From DATBLE01 sp036555585 (lineage in GTDB: Bacteria > Actinomycetota > Thermoleophilia > Gaiellales > Gaiellaceae): a DNA stretch of 64,000 bases. The position numbers and the translations under genes were made by a program. The DNA lies in NCBI GenBank assembly GCA_036555585.1, contig DATBLE010000044.1:8579-72578 (forward strand), given 5' to 3'. Below, one piece after another: positions 50,266 through 58,538 of the stretch. The stretch's first letter is position 1. The number at the start of each line of letters is the position of its first letter. Below the pieces are notes generated by a model. That model worked only from the letters and a program-made list of their open reading frames with translations. It made no database searches and was not told the origin of the DNA.

Positions 50266-50322
50266 AAAAATCGCACGCGTGGGAGACGAGACCGTGCCAG
50301 GAGCGTCACGGCGAGATCGCCC

Positions 50323-50742
50323 GTGAGGGTGACCGCGTCCAGGGAGCTGCTCGCCGCCCGCCCGGACGTCTGGGACTTCCTCGCCGAGCCCTACCACCTG
50401 CCCGACTGGTGGCCGGGAGCGTCCGGTGTGCAGCCGGACCGGCGCGGGGCCGCGGCGGGCGCGCGCTGGCAGGTGGTCGCCGGCCAGGACCCGACGCTGC
50501 TCCGCCGGCCGGAAGCGGCCGGGACGCTGGTCGTGACCGCGTCCGACCGGCCGGCGCTCTTCGCGTTCCACCTGACCGGGGAGAAGCTCGACGTCCGCGT
50601 CGACCTCGAGGCGCTCGCCGCCGACCGGACGCGCGCCACGGTGACGGTCGAGGGGCCGTGGCTGGTCGCGCACCGGCGCACGCTCGCACGGAGGGCGGTG
50701 GGCCGCCTGTACGCCCTGTGCCAGACTGCGGCGACCAAATAG
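50323..50742 (+). CDS. SRPBCC (START-like) domain protein
   Basis: A 139-residue soluble protein with the polyketide-cyclase/START-like pattern: an N-terminal strand and short helices (ASRELLAARPDVWDFLAEPYH), a WWPG turn, central strands and a long C-terminal helix. Such folds bind hydrophobic ligands. The GTG gives MRVTASRE; a second GTG two codons later is possible. It sits between the steA-like and steB-like genes, an unusual insertion. No ligand can be named. Confidence 0.78.
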   Translation: MRVTASRELLAARPDVWDFLAEPYHLPDWWPGASGVQPDRRGAAAGARWQVVAGQDPTLLRRPEAAGTLVVTASDRPALFAFHLTGEKLDVRVDLEALAADRTRATVTVEGPWLVAHRRTLARRAVGRLYALCQTAATK

Positions 50743-50798
50743 CCCGCAGCGCCGCCGGGCGAAGCCCGCCGACGCGCGAAGGGCGTGCATTCTGATCC

Positions 50799-51689
50799 AT
50801 GTTCGATCTCCGCTACCACGTCGCCTCGCTGGCGGCCGTCTTCCTCGCCCTGATCATCGGGATCGTCGTCGGCGTGGGGATCTCGGGCAAGGGGTTCGTC
50901 CAGAACAGCGAGCGGCGGCTGCTCAACGAGCAGATCGCCGACCTCAAGAGCAGGCTCGACTCGGCCACCAAGCGCAACGGCGACCTGACGCGATCGCAGC
51001 GCGCCGCGCAGACGTTCGTGCAGGACGCGTACCCCGCGCTGATGAGCGGGCGGCTGAACGGGTCGAAGGTCGGCCTCGTCTTCGCCGGCCGGATCGACAG
51101 CCGGGTGCGGTCGCTGGTGGAGCAGACGCTCGGCGACGCCGGCGCACAGCCTCCGCTGCGGGTGCGCGCGCTCAAGCTGCCGATCGACGTCGCCGCGCTC
51201 CACCGGGCGCTGGCGAAACGTCCCGCTCTGGCGGCGCTGGCCACGCAGCGGAAGATCGGCGATCTCGGCCGCAGGCTCGGCAGCGAGCTCGTACAGGGCG
51301 GAAACAGCCCGCTGTGGCAGGCGCTCTCCGCCGACCTGGTCGAGGAGCGTTCCGGCGACGACGCGGCCCCGATGGACGGCGTCGTCCTCGCCCGCAGCGT
51401 CCCGCCCCAGTACGGCGCCACCGCCCGGTTCCTCTCCGGGTTCTACGCCGGGCTCGCGTCCGCCGGCGTCCCGGCCGTCGGGGTGGAGGTGACCAGACCC
51501 GGCACGTCGGCCGTGGAGGCGTTCGCCAAGCAGGACCTCGCGACCGTGGACGACCTGGACTCCCAGGCCGGACGGCTCGCGCTGGCGCTCCTCCTGGGCG
51601 GCGCCGTCCCGGGCCAGTACGGCGTGAAGAAGTCCGCTCAGGACGGCGTCCTGCCGCAGATCCCCGCAGTCGTCGCGACCGGTGGCTGA
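50799..51689 (+). CDS. steB: SteB/MctB-like membrane-anchored protein
   Basis: A 296-residue protein like Rv1698 (MctB) and corynebacterial SteB (DUF3186). The N-terminus MFDLRYHVASLAAVFLALI is the family signature and forms the membrane helix (about 9-30), followed by a coiled coil (33-65) and an extracytoplasmic alpha/beta domain. MctB has been called a copper transporter and SteB a division-ring partner of SteA; the role here is open. It is followed with an 8-base overlap by the GT2-MraY fusion and then pyrG. Confidence 0.88.
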   Translation: MFDLRYHVASLAAVFLALIIGIVVGVGISGKGFVQNSERRLLNEQIADLKSRLDSATKRNGDLTRSQRAAQTFVQDAYPALMSGRLNGSKVGLVFAGRIDSRVRSLVEQTLGDAGAQPPLRVRALKLPIDVAALHRALAKRPALAALATQRKIGDLGRRLGSELVQGGNSPLWQALSADLVEERSGDDAAPMDGVVLARSVPPQYGATARFLSGFYAGLASAGVPAVGVEVTRPGTSAVEAFAKQDLATVDDLDSQAGRLALALLLGGAVPGQYGVKKSAQDGVLPQIPAVVATGG

Positions 51690-52890
51690 GCGCCTGTCGG
51701 TGCTGATCGCCGCCCGGGACGAGGCGGGGCGGGTCGGCGCCGCGGTCGCCGCACTCCGCGAGCGGCTTCCGGATGCGGACGTGATCGTGGCCGACGACGG
51801 CTCGCGCGACTCGACCGCTGCCGAAGCAGAGGCCGCAGGCGCTCGCGTCCTGCGGCTTCCCCGTCGCGGCAAGGGCCAGGCGCTGACGCTCGCCGAGCGG
51901 GCGGCCGCCGACGGCCCGCTGCTGCTCTGCGACGCCGACCTGACCGGCGACCTCGGTCCGCTGCTCGGGGTCGACGCCGACATCGCGGTCGCCGCGTTCG
52001 CCGAGCGCGTGGGCGGCGGCTTCGGGATCGTCAAGCGCACTGCCGCGTCGCTCCTTCGTCGGGGCACCGGACGGGAGCTGCGCGAGCCGCTCTCCGGCCA
52101 GCGTGTGCTCTCCCGCCGGGCCCGCAGCGCGTGCTTTCCACTTGCGGCCGGGTTCGGCTGCGACGCGCGGATGACCTGGGACGCGCTTCGCGCCGGGCTC
52201 ACCGTCGAGGAGGTCGAGCTTCCGCTCCGCCATCGTGTGACCGGACGCGATCTCGGGGGATTCGCCCACCGGGCGCGCCAGCTCCGCGACGTCCTGCTGG
52301 CCTTCGGGCCGCTCGCGACGAACCATCGCGGCCTGCGGCTGCCGGTGGTCGGGTGGGTCGCCGGCGTGTCGGCGCCCCGCGTGGCTGCGGTGGCGGCGGT
52401 CGGGCTCGTCGACGACCTCTTCGCCGGGCCCGAGCGCGGCTTCGCCGGGCACCTGCGCGCCGGGCGCACGACCGGCGTCCTCAAGCTGGTCGGCATCCCG
52501 CTGCTCGGCCTGGTCGCCACCCGCCGGGTGTCGGGCGCGCTGCTCGTCGGACTGGCCGCGAACGCGCTCAACCAGCTCGACACGAAGCCGGGGCGGGCGT
52601 TGAAGGCGTACGCGCTCGCCGCGTTGCCCGTGCGGGCACCGCTCCTGCCCGCCGTCATCCTCGCTCCCTACGATCTTCGCGAGATGGCGATGCTCGGGGA
52701 CTCGGGGTCGAACGCGCTCGGCGCCCTGCTAGGCTTGAGTTCCGTGAAGCGATTCGCGGGCGGCAGGCGGTGGGCGGCGATCGGCGCGCTGGCAGGTCTC
52801 AACCTCCTCGGCGAGCTGACGTCCTACAACGATCTGATCGAGCAGACGCCGGGACTGCGTGCGCTCGATCGTCTAGGTCGCAGCGCGTGA
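51682..52890 (+). CDS. Family 2 glycosyltransferase fused to a partial MraY/WecA-like transferase
   Basis: A 402-residue protein of two parts. Residues 1-215 are a GT2 domain: LSVLIAARDEAGR, VIVADDGSRDSTAAE and LLCDADLTGDL with the DxD metal site. Residues 225-402 resemble the later half of MraY/WecA-type lipid-phosphate sugar transferases: GLVDDLF near 240, TTGVLKLVG, NALNQLDTKPGRALKAY near 295, and MLGDSGSNALGALLGL near 334. The early MraY helices are missing. It may make or extend a lipid-linked sugar, or a regulatory scaffold. It overlaps steB by 8 bases and pyrG by 4. Confidence 0.82.
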   Translation: MAERLSVLIAARDEAGRVGAAVAALRERLPDADVIVADDGSRDSTAAEAEAAGARVLRLPRRGKGQALTLAERAAADGPLLLCDADLTGDLGPLLGVDADIAVAAFAERVGGGFGIVKRTAASLLRRGTGRELREPLSGQRVLSRRARSACFPLAAGFGCDARMTWDALRAGLTVEEVELPLRHRVTGRDLGGFAHRARQLRDVLLAFGPLATNHRGLRLPVVGWVAGVSAPRVAAVAAVGLVDDLFAGPERGFAGHLRAGRTTGVLKLVGIPLLGLVATRRVSGALLVGLAANALNQLDTKPGRALKAYALAALPVRAPLLPAVILAPYDLREMAMLGDSGSNALGALLGLSSVKRFAGGRRWAAIGALAGLNLLGELTSYNDLIEQTPGLRALDRLGRSA

Positions 52891-54527
52891 GCGCTGCGAC
52901 CAAGTACGTGTTCGTCACCGGCGGCGTCGTCTCGTCCCTCGGCAAGGGCATCACCGCCGCCTCGCTCGGCCGGCTGCTGAAGGCCCGCGGCCTGAAGGTC
53001 GACGTCCAGAAGTTCGACCCGTACCTGAACGTCGACCCGGGCACGATGAGCCCGTTCCAGCACGGCGAGGTGTTCGTCACGGAGGACGGCGCCGAGACCG
53101 ACCTCGACATCGGCCACTACGAGCGCTTCCTCGACCAGAACCTCTCCCGCAGCGCCAACCACACGCAGGGCGGCATCTGGGACCGGGTTCTGCGCCGCGA
53201 GCGCAAGGGCGACTACCTCGGCAAGACCGTCCAGGTGATCCCGCACATCACCGACGAGATCAAGGACCGCATCCGCCGCTCCGCCGAGCAGTCCGACTGC
53301 GACGTCGTGATCAGCGAGATCGGCGGCACCGTCGGCGACATCGAGTCGCTGCCGTTCCTGGAGGCGATCCGCCAGTTCCGGCGCGAGGCCGGCGCCGAGA
53401 ACGTCCTGTACATCCACGTCACGCTCGTGCCGTTCGTCGACTCGGCCGGCGAGCTGAAGACGAAGCCGACCCAGCACTCGGTGAACGAGCTGCGACGGAT
53501 CGGTATCCACCCGGACGTCGTCGTCTGCCGCTCCCGCGACGTGATCTCGCCCGACGTCCGCGAGAAGATCGCGCTCTTCGCCGACGTCGAGCCGGAGGAC
53601 GTGATCGCCAACGAGGACGTCTCGGACGTGTACCTCGTGCCGGCCGCGTTGCAAGGGCAGGGCATGGACGACCTCGTCTGTCGCAAGCTCGGGCTACCCC
53701 AGGGCCGCGCGGAGCTGGGCGAGTGGGCCGAGCTCACCGACCGGATCGCCGAGCGCGACCTGACCGTGACGATCGGGCTGGTCGGCAAGTACGTGAAGCT
53801 GCACGACGCCTATCTCTCCGTGCACGAGGCGCTCAAGCACGCTGGCATCCACCACGGCTGCCACGTGAACGTCGAATGGGTCGACGCCGAGGGCATGTCG
53901 CTGGAGGAAGCCCAGCGCGAGCTCGAGAAGGTGGACGGGGTGTTGGTGCCGGGCGGCTTCGGCTCGCGCGGGTGGGAGGGCAAGATCCTCGCCTGCCGCG
54001 TCGCCCGCGAGCACGCCATCCCGTACCTCGGCATCTGCCTGGGGATGCACGTGGCGGTCTCGGAGTTCGCCCGCCACGTGGTCGGGCTGGAGGGCGCCAA
54101 CTCCACCGAGATGGACCCGGAGACGCCGTTCCCCGTGATCGACCTGCTCCCCGAGCAGAAGGAGGTCGAGGACCTCGGCGGCACGATGCGGCTCGGCGCC
54201 CAGGCGGTGGAGATCGCCGAGGGCACGCGCACCCACGAGACCTACGGCGAGCCGGTGATCCACGAGCGGCACCGCCACCGGTACGAGGTGAACAACCACT
54301 ACCGCGCGCAGATCGTCGACGCCGGGCTCGTCGTCTCCGGGACCTTCCAGGAGGGCCGGCTGGTCGAGATCGTCGAGCTCCCCGACCATCCCTGGTTCGT
54401 CGCGAGCCAGTTCCACCCGGAGTTCAAGTCGCGGCCCACGCGGCCCGCGCCGCTCTTCCGCGAGTTCGTCGGCGCCGCGCACGATCGCGCCCGCGCACGC
54501 CGGGGCGTCACCGCCGCCGCCCCGTAG
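52887..54527 (+). CDS. pyrG: CTP synthase
   Basis: A 546-residue enzyme that aminates UTP to CTP. The synthase domain starts KYVFVTGGVVSSLGKGI with the P-loop and has the EIGGTVGDIESLPF motif. The class I glutaminase domain (from about residue 290) has the nucleophile in YLGICLGMHVAV and the His-Glu pair in FHPEFKSRPTRP. The GTG start overlaps the fusion gene by 4 bases. The steB-pyrG neighbourhood matches mycobacteria. Confidence 0.97.
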   Translation: MSAATKYVFVTGGVVSSLGKGITAASLGRLLKARGLKVDVQKFDPYLNVDPGTMSPFQHGEVFVTEDGAETDLDIGHYERFLDQNLSRSANHTQGGIWDRVLRRERKGDYLGKTVQVIPHITDEIKDRIRRSAEQSDCDVVISEIGGTVGDIESLPFLEAIRQFRREAGAENVLYIHVTLVPFVDSAGELKTKPTQHSVNELRRIGIHPDVVVCRSRDVISPDVREKIALFADVEPEDVIANEDVSDVYLVPAALQGQGMDDLVCRKLGLPQGRAELGEWAELTDRIAERDLTVTIGLVGKYVKLHDAYLSVHEALKHAGIHHGCHVNVEWVDAEGMSLEEAQRELEKVDGVLVPGGFGSRGWEGKILACRVAREHAIPYLGICLGMHVAVSEFARHVVGLEGANSTEMDPETPFPVIDLLPEQKEVEDLGGTMRLGAQAVEIAEGTRTHETYGEPVIHERHRHRYEVNNHYRAQIVDAGLVVSGTFQEGRLVEIVELPDHPWFVASQFHPEFKSRPTRPAPLFREFVGAAHDRARARRGVTAAAP

Positions 54528-54580
54528 CCTGTGCTCGCCGGCTCGGTCGGCCGCCGAGCCGGTGCCAACGGGATGGGCAC

Positions 54581-54586
54581 TAGGAT
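54581..54586 (+). promoter_or_regulatory. -10 box of the M20 peptidase gene
   Basis: TAGGAT, 7 bases before the ATG. Confidence 0.5.
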
Positions 54587-54593
54587 CGCCTCG

Positions 54594-55703
54594 ATGAGCC
54601 GAGCGCTCGACCTCTTCCTCGACCTGGCCGCGCTGCCGAGCCCGCCGGGGGAGGAGCGCGCGGTCGCCGACCGCGTCACCGGCGAGCTCCGGACGCTCGG
54701 CCTCGATGTCGACGAGGACGGCGCGGGCGCCGAGATCGACTCGAACGCCGGCAACCTGTACGCGCGGCTCGAGCCGACGGCCGACGGGACGCCGATCTTC
54801 CTCTGCTCGCACATGGACACCGTGCCGCCGACCGGGCCGATCCGGCCGGTGGTCGAGGAGGGCGTGGTCCGCAACGAGGCGGGCACGATCCTGGGCGCCG
54901 ACAACAAGTCGGCGGTGGTGGCAATGGTCGAGACCGCCCGCAGGGTCGTCGACGAGCGCATCCCGCACGCGGGCATCGAGCTGCTGTTCACGCCCAAGGA
55001 GGAGGTCGGCCTCCGTGGCGCGCAGGCGTTCGACTGCTCGCGCTTCGAGGCCCGGGTCGGCTACGTCTACGACCAGGCCGGCCCCATCGGCGAGGTGGTC
55101 CTCGGCGCGCCGCACTCGATGATCATGGAGATCGCCTTCGTCGGGCAGTCGGCACACGCGGGGATGGCGCCGGAGGAGGGCCGTTCCGCGATCGCCGCCG
55201 CCGGGCGGGCGATCGCCGACATGCGGCTCGGAAGGCTCGACGAAGAGACGTCGGCCAACATCGGCGTCATCCAGGGCGGCGTGGCCCGCAACATCGTGCC
55301 CGACCGCTGCGTGCTGACCGGCGAGGCGCGCTCGCACGACGAGGCCAAGCTCGCGGACGTCGTCCAGGAGATGCTCGACGCGTGCTCGTTCGCGGCGTCG
55401 CTGGCCGGGTGCGAGGTCGAGGCGCAGGTGAACCGGGGCTTTCACGGATACCGCTTCGCCAGGGGCGACGAGCCGGTGCGGCTCGCCGAGGCGGCGCTCC
55501 GCCGGGTCGGTCGCGAGCCGACGTACGCCCTCTCCGGCGGCGGAGCCGATGCCAACATCTTCAACATGCGCGGGCTCGCCTGCCTCAACCTCGCGAACGG
55601 CATGGCGGAGATCCACACGCCGCAGGAGCACATCGCGGTCGCCGATCTCGGCGTGATGGTCGACGTCGGCCTGGCACTGCTCGAGGAGGCGCGTGGCGCT
55701 TAG
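54594..55703 (+). CDS. M20-family metallopeptidase, PepT-like
   Basis: A 369-residue zinc peptidase. Metal ligands and catalytic residues follow the M20 order: His in FLCSHMDTVPP, Asp in ILGADNKSAVVAM, Glu-Glu in FTPKEEVGLRGA, Asp in VGYVYDQAG and His in AEIHTPQEHIAV. The lid domain holds GQSAHAGMAPEEGRSA. It probably cuts small peptides in the cytosol. The start is the ATG after the TAGGAT box; upstream in-frame starts lack one. It overlaps the next gene by 11 bases. Confidence 0.92.
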   Translation: MSRALDLFLDLAALPSPPGEERAVADRVTGELRTLGLDVDEDGAGAEIDSNAGNLYARLEPTADGTPIFLCSHMDTVPPTGPIRPVVEEGVVRNEAGTILGADNKSAVVAMVETARRVVDERIPHAGIELLFTPKEEVGLRGAQAFDCSRFEARVGYVYDQAGPIGEVVLGAPHSMIMEIAFVGQSAHAGMAPEEGRSAIAAAGRAIADMRLGRLDEETSANIGVIQGGVARNIVPDRCVLTGEARSHDEAKLADVVQEMLDACSFAASLAGCEVEAQVNRGFHGYRFARGDEPVRLAEAALRRVGREPTYALSGGGADANIFNMRGLACLNLANGMAEIHTPQEHIAVADLGVMVDVGLALLEEARGA

Positions 55704-56628
55704 CCTCTGCCGCGGCGCCGTCACGGCGGTGCTCGAGCGGCACGAGGGCCTGGCGCGGATCGAGGTCGACGGCGTCCCCTGCGTGGCGTATCCGCGGCTG
55801 ACCGGGCCGGTCGCGCTCGGCGACGACGTGGTCGTGAACACGCAGGCGCGAGACCTCGGCCTCGGCTCCGGCGGCTTCGACGTCCTCTACGCGAACCTGA
55901 CGCGGGGCCTCGGCCTCGCCGCCGAGGGCGGCGCCCATGTGATGAAGCTGCCGTATACGCCGGGGCAGCTCGCCGCGCGGCACGCCGAGGAGGAGGGCCT
56001 GCCGGCGGAGTCGCTCGACGGCCTCCCGGTCGTCTGCTGCTCCCTCCACAGTCAGGTCGTGCCCGTGTGCGCGGCTCTTCGCGGCCTGCGCGTCGTCTGC
56101 GTCCAGCTGGAGGGCGGCGCCCTGCCGCTCGCCCTCTCCGACGCCGTGCGGGAGCTGCAGGCTCGCGGCTGGATCACGGCGACGGCGACGGTCGGGGCGT
56201 GCTTCGGCGGCGATGTCGAGTGCGTCTCGGTCTGGTCGGCGCTGGCGTGGGCGAAGGCTCACGGCGCCGAGGTGGCGGTCTGCGCCGTCGGGCCGGGCAT
56301 CGTCGGCACGGGCACCCGGCTCGGGCACGGCGGAACGGCGGCCGCGGCGGCGGCGAACGCCGCTCTCGGCCTCGGCGGGCGTGCGGTGGTGGCCGCCAGG
56401 CGGTCCGACGCCGATGCCCGGGAGCGCCACCGCGGGGTCTCGCACCACACACGCGCCGTGCTCGAGCTCGTCCTGGGCGAAGTGGCCGTCGGCGAGGACG
56501 GTGCCGGCTGGGAGGAGGCGTGCTCCGCCCTTCCGCTCTCGCACATGGGCCGTGGACCGAACGAGGATCCGGCGTTCTTCGAGGCTGCCTATGCCGCCGG
56601 CCGGCTGGCGCGGGAGCTTGCGCGGTGA
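55693..56628 (+). CDS. DUF3866-family protein
   Basis: A 311-residue protein matching the actinobacterial DUF3866 pattern: an N-terminal beta region with VALGDDVVVNTQARDLGLGSGG, the core HVMKLPYTPGQ, LDGLPVVCCSLHSQVVPV and GPGIVGTGTRLGHGG, and the conserved end RGVSHHTRAVLE. No enzymatic function is established. Conserved His, Cys and Gly motifs suggest an enzyme. The GTG start lies in the peptidase end and the stop overlaps the NUDIX gene by 4 bases. Confidence 0.85.
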   Translation: MALSLCRGAVTAVLERHEGLARIEVDGVPCVAYPRLTGPVALGDDVVVNTQARDLGLGSGGFDVLYANLTRGLGLAAEGGAHVMKLPYTPGQLAARHAEEEGLPAESLDGLPVVCCSLHSQVVPVCAALRGLRVVCVQLEGGALPLALSDAVRELQARGWITATATVGACFGGDVECVSVWSALAWAKAHGAEVAVCAVGPGIVGTGTRLGHGGTAAAAAANAALGLGGRAVVAARRSDADARERHRGVSHHTRAVLELVLGEVAVGEDGAGWEEACSALPLSHMGRGPNEDPAFFEAAYAAGRLARELAR

Positions 56629-57140
56629 GGCCCGACGAGGCGCGCACCGTCTACGACGGCGCGCTGTTCGACGTCACGCTCGAGCGGTGGGGCCGCCACG
56701 AGCGCGAGATCGTCGAGCATCCCGGCGCGGTCTGCGTCGTCGCGGTCGACCGGGAAGGCTGCGTCGCTCTCGTCCGCCAGCTCCGCGAGGCGACGGGCGG
56801 CGAGCTGCTCGAGCTGCCGGCCGGGACGGCCGAGCCGGGCGAGACTCCGATCGAGACCGCCCGGCGCGAGCTCGCCGAGGAGACAGGCCTCACGGGCGGT
56901 CGGTGGCGGGAGGTGTGCGCGTTCTGGACGACGCCGGGCTTCACGCGCGAGCGGATGACGCTGTTCTTCGCGGAGGGCGTCGAGCCCGGCGAGGCGAGCC
57001 CGGAGGAGGACGAGTCCTTCGAGCTCGTCCGCTGGCCGTCCGCCGAGATCGAGTCGCGCCTCGGCGAGATCGAGGACGCGAAGAGCCTGGTCGGGCTTCT
57101 CCTGTACCTGCGGGACATGTCCCGTCCGGCGGTCGCGTAG
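56625..57140 (+). CDS. NUDIX hydrolase, ADP-ribose pyrophosphatase type
   Basis: A 171-residue hydrolase that splits nucleoside diphosphates linked to another group, most likely ADP-ribose. The complete NUDIX box is GTAEPGETPIETARRELAEE then TGL. The N-terminal strand with VCVVAVDREGCVALVRQLRE and the PGFTRERMTLFFAEG loop fit the ADP-ribose subgroup. A NUDIX gene after pyrG is also found in mycobacteria (Rv1700). The GTG start overlaps the DUF3866 gene. Confidence 0.92.
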   Translation: MRPDEARTVYDGALFDVTLERWGRHEREIVEHPGAVCVVAVDREGCVALVRQLREATGGELLELPAGTAEPGETPIETARRELAEETGLTGGRWREVCAFWTTPGFTRERMTLFFAEGVEPGEASPEEDESFELVRWPSAEIESRLGEIEDAKSLVGLLLYLRDMSRPAVA

Positions 57141-57145
57141 GCGCG

Positions 57146-57217
57146 CCCGGCCTCCTCCCCGAGGCGACCGTAGCGAGGAAGTTCGCGCGTGTCTGTGCCG
57201 GCATCGTGCCGGATCCG
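57146..57217. repeat. Copy of a dispersed intergenic repeat (head and tail)
   Basis: Head CCCGGCCTCCTCCCC plus GAGGCGACCGTAGCGAG, then a 33-base tail opening GCGCGTGTCTGTGCCGG. It fills the gap between the NUDIX gene and ald. Confidence 0.6.
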
Positions 57218-57252
57218 GTACGAACGCCTCCAGTCGGCGGTGCGGCACGCGC

Positions 57253-57258
57253 TAGAGT
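57253..57258 (+). promoter_or_regulatory. -10 box of ald
   Basis: TAGAGT, 9 bases before the GTG of ald. Confidence 0.45.
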
Positions 57259-57267
57259 CCGCGCGCC

Positions 57268-58380
57268 GTGAAGATCGGCGTCGTCAAGGAGATCAAGCCG
57301 GACGAGTACCGGGTCGCGCTCACGCCCGCCGGCGCCCGGGAGCTCGTGCAGCGCGGCCACGAGGTGCTGGTCGAGACCGGCGCGGGGGAGGGGAGCGCGT
57401 TCGGCGACCGGCAGTACGACGCGGTCGGCTCGCGGCTGGCCTCTGCCGAGGACGTCTGGGCGGGGTCCGAGCTCCTGCTGAAGGTGAAGGAGCCGCTGCC
57501 GGAGGAGTATCCGCGGCTTCGCGAGCGGCAGATCCTGTTCACGTACCTCCATCTCGCGGCGAGCAGAGAGCTGACCGAGGCGCTGGTCGCGAGCGGCGCG
57601 ACCTGCGTCGCCTACGAGACCGTCGAGACCGCGAGCGGCGCCTTGCCGCTCCTCGCGCCGATGAGCGAGATCGCGGGCCGGCTCGCCGCGCAGGCGGGCG
57701 CGTACTTCCTCGAGAAGCCGCTCGGTGGGCGCGGCCTGCTCCTCGGCGGCGTGGCCGGCGTCGCTCCGGGCCGGGTGCTCGTGATCGGCGGGGGGATCGT
57801 CGGTTACAACGCCGCCGTGATCGCGATCGGCCTCGGGGCCAGCGTCACGATCCTCGAGCGTTCGATCGACCGGATGCGGCACCTGGACGAGATCCTCTCC
57901 GGCCGTGTCAGCCTGGTGATGTCGTCGACACTCCAGATCGAGGAGTCGATCCGCGATGCCGACGTGGTCATCGGCGCCGTGCTGATCCCGGGTGCGAAGG
58001 CTCCGAAGCTGATCACACGGCCGATGCTCTCCGAGATGAAGGAGGGCGCGGTGTTCTGCGACGTCGCGATCGACCAGGGCGGCTGCGCCGAGACGTCGAA
58101 GCCGACCACGCACACCGACCCCGTCTACGTCGTCGACGGCGTCACCCACTACTGCGTCGCGAACATGCCCGGAGCGGTCCCCATCACCTCGACGAAGGCG
58201 CTGACGAACGCGACGCTGCCGTACGTGGAGTCGATCGCCGGGCACGGCCTCACCGAGGCGGTCGCGCTCGACCCGGGCCTGGCCCCGGGCGTGAACGTGC
58301 TCGGTGGCAAGGTCACGTACGAGGCGGTCGCCGAGGCTCACGGCCTCGCGTACACGCCGCTCTTCGAGGTGCTGGCCTAG
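57268..58380 (+). CDS. ald: Alanine dehydrogenase
   Basis: A 370-residue NAD enzyme that interconverts alanine and pyruvate plus ammonia. The start KIGVVKEIKPDEYRVALTP, the catalytic Lys in LLKVKEPLPEEY, His in TYLHLAASREL and the NAD site VLVIGGGIVGYNAA are all present. Length is the family norm. It uses the GTG after a TAGAGT box. It ends 7 bases from the end of a small convergent gene. Confidence 0.96.
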   Translation: MKIGVVKEIKPDEYRVALTPAGARELVQRGHEVLVETGAGEGSAFGDRQYDAVGSRLASAEDVWAGSELLLKVKEPLPEEYPRLRERQILFTYLHLAASRELTEALVASGATCVAYETVETASGALPLLAPMSEIAGRLAAQAGAYFLEKPLGGRGLLLGGVAGVAPGRVLVIGGGIVGYNAAVIAIGLGASVTILERSIDRMRHLDEILSGRVSLVMSSTLQIEESIRDADVVIGAVLIPGAKAPKLITRPMLSEMKEGAVFCDVAIDQGGCAETSKPTTHTDPVYVVDGVTHYCVANMPGAVPITSTKALTNATLPYVESIAGHGLTEAVALDPGLAPGVNVLGGKVTYEAVAEAHGLAYTPLFEVLA

Positions 58381-58387
58381 GGACTGC

Positions 58388-58519
58388 TCAGCTGCTCTTG
58401 GGCGCCGGCTTGTCCTTCGTCGGCGAGAGGCGCACGACGAGCGCGGTCACGCCCGCGGCGAGCGCGATCACGAGCACGACGTAGACGGCGAGGCCGATGA
58501 AGTCAAGGACGGTGTCCAC
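58388..58519 (-). CDS. Single-helix small membrane protein
   Basis: A 43-residue protein, too short for ordinary gene calling: MDTVLDFIGLAVYVVLVIAL followed by a short hydrophobic stretch and a basic, Pro/Lys/Ser tail. One membrane helix covers about residues 6-28. I do not recognise it. Support comes from the exact leaderless spacing: TATTCT ends 8 bases before the GTG, on the opposite strand of the deoB -10 box. It is convergent with ald. Confidence 0.6.
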   Translation of the reverse strand: MDTVLDFIGLAVYVVLVIALAAGVTALVVRLSPTKDKPAPKSS

Positions 58520-58526
58520 CCGCTCA

Positions 58527-58533
58527 TAGAATA
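58527..58533. promoter_or_regulatory. Bidirectional promoter with one shared -10 heptamer
   Basis: TAGAATA gives TAGAAT on the plus strand, 6 bases before the deoB GTG, and TATTCT on the minus strand, 8 bases before the small membrane protein GTG. Confidence 0.6.
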
Positions 58534-58538
58534 GTCAG

